The notes beneath the pieces are model-generated. The model was not told where the DNA came from. It saw only the letters and a program-made list of their open reading frames with translations, and ran no database searches. From contig NZ_PDWR01000006.1 in assembly GCF_010211755.1 (NCBI RefSeq), forward strand, positions 83,623 to 147,622: a stretch of 64,000 bases of DNA. The letters run 5' to 3'. Positions 63,785 through 64,000 of this stretch are shown here, in pieces. This DNA is from Pseudoxanthomonas sangjuensis (GTDB lineage: Bacteria > Pseudomonadota > Gammaproteobacteria > Xanthomonadales > Xanthomonadaceae). Every line of letters starts with the position of its first letter. Positions within the stretch are counted from its first letter, which is position 1. A program made the position numbers and the translations under genes.

Positions 63785-64000
63785 CTACCCCGAAATCACG
63801 GACGGTTGTAAAAGGGCTGAGAACTTCTGGTCTTGCCTGGCGACCCTTCGTCGCATCCTCGGGTTGTGGAACCGCTCGATGTATTCGAACACATCAGCCC
63901 TCGCGGCATCGAGCGTTGGGTAGGTCATGCGGTAGACCCGCTCGCGCTTGAGCAGGCCGAAGAAGCCTTCGCACGCGGCGTTGTCACCGCAGTGGCCCAC
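63770..64000 (-). mobile_element. IS3-family insertion sequence, one end, continuing past the right edge
   Basis: The transposase end (stop at 63785) and its short flank mark one end of an element inserted into hsdM between about 63770 and 63785. I could not fix the terminal inverted repeat or a target duplication because the other end is outside the window. GGGGT...ACCCC (63779-63790) is a short palindrome at the junction. Confidence 0.8.
63785..64000 (-). CDS. IS3-family transposase OrfB, C-terminal part
   Basis: Seventy-one residues of an OrfB (DDE integrase-type) transposase run in from the right edge. [21 protein letters not shown] contains the last catalytic Glu (in ACEGFFG) of the DDE triad, followed by [16 protein letters not shown], the usual C-terminal pattern, and the ending LLQPSVISG that is seen in several IS3 elements. 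It lies opposite to hsdM and has split that gene. The rest of the transposase and OrfA are beyond the window. Confidence 0.9.
   Translation of the reverse strand: MGHCGDNAACEGFFGLLKRERVYRMTYPTLDAARADVFEYIERFHNPRMRRRVARQDQKFSALLQPSVISG

Overview
The window looks like the chromosome of a xylan-degrading member of the Xanthomonadaceae (Lysobacter, Luteimonas or Pseudoxanthomonas type). The reasons are the strongly GC-rich coding sequence, a large TonB-dependent receptor with glycoside hydrolases around it, LacI-type palindromes reading ATGGTAGCGCTACCAT, CCCCTCTCCCG-type intergenic repeats, and a split coenzyme-B12 ribonucleotide reductase. This placement is inferred from gene content; no ribosomal RNA lies in the window.

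Region 1 (1-29.6 kb) is a glucuronoxylan utilisation locus. It encodes secreted or surface hydrolases (the end of a SASA-type acetylesterase, two GH43 enzymes, a GH3 enzyme with a PA14 insert, a GH9-like enzyme, a GH10 xylanase, and a GH10 domain fused to an SMP-30/gluconolactonase domain). Uptake is covered by a TonB-dependent receptor, a GPH-type glycoside symporter, an ExuT-like hexuronate carrier and a GntP-type sugar-acid permease. Two catabolic routes follow. Glucuronate goes through UxaC, UxuB and ManD. Xylonate goes through a YjhG/YagF-type dehydratase and an FAH-family 2-keto-3-deoxy-pentonate dehydratase, as in the Weimberg pathway. With the secreted lactonase domain and the permease, the parts fit oxidation of xylose outside the cytoplasm followed by xylonate import; the xylose dehydrogenase and the semialdehyde dehydrogenase are not in the window. 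Short remnants of an apparent GH115 alpha-glucuronidase and of a lipoprotein gene show that the locus has been rearranged.

Region 2 (29.6-33.6 kb) holds a MazG-like pyrophosphohydrolase next to a large protein with a PD-(D/E)XK-like N-terminus and a Schlafen-group-3/DUF2075 SF1 helicase, beside an elongator tRNA-Met. RppH and the iron-storage pair Bfd and Bfr, with a Fur-box-like sequence, follow.

Region 3 (33.6-57.3 kb) is mostly housekeeping and envelope functions: a hybrid histidine kinase split by an apparent frameshift, a REC protein with degenerate GGDEF and EAL domains, a bactofilin, two EamA/RarD permeases, an M13 peptidase, a MacAB-like ABC export system, a small PadR-like regulator coupled to a membrane protein, an M17 aminopeptidase, a HAD phosphatase, small envelope proteins and a DegQ-type protease.

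Region 4 (57.3-61.5 kb) carries nrdJa and nrdJb with a lysine-rich histone-like gene between them. There is a long leader upstream with a good promoter and a possible NrdR box, and a clear terminator after nrdJb. From about 61.4 kb base composition falls and an accessory region begins: an orphan membrane-anchored protein, then a type I restriction methylase gene (hsdM) cut by an IS3-family element that runs off the right edge.
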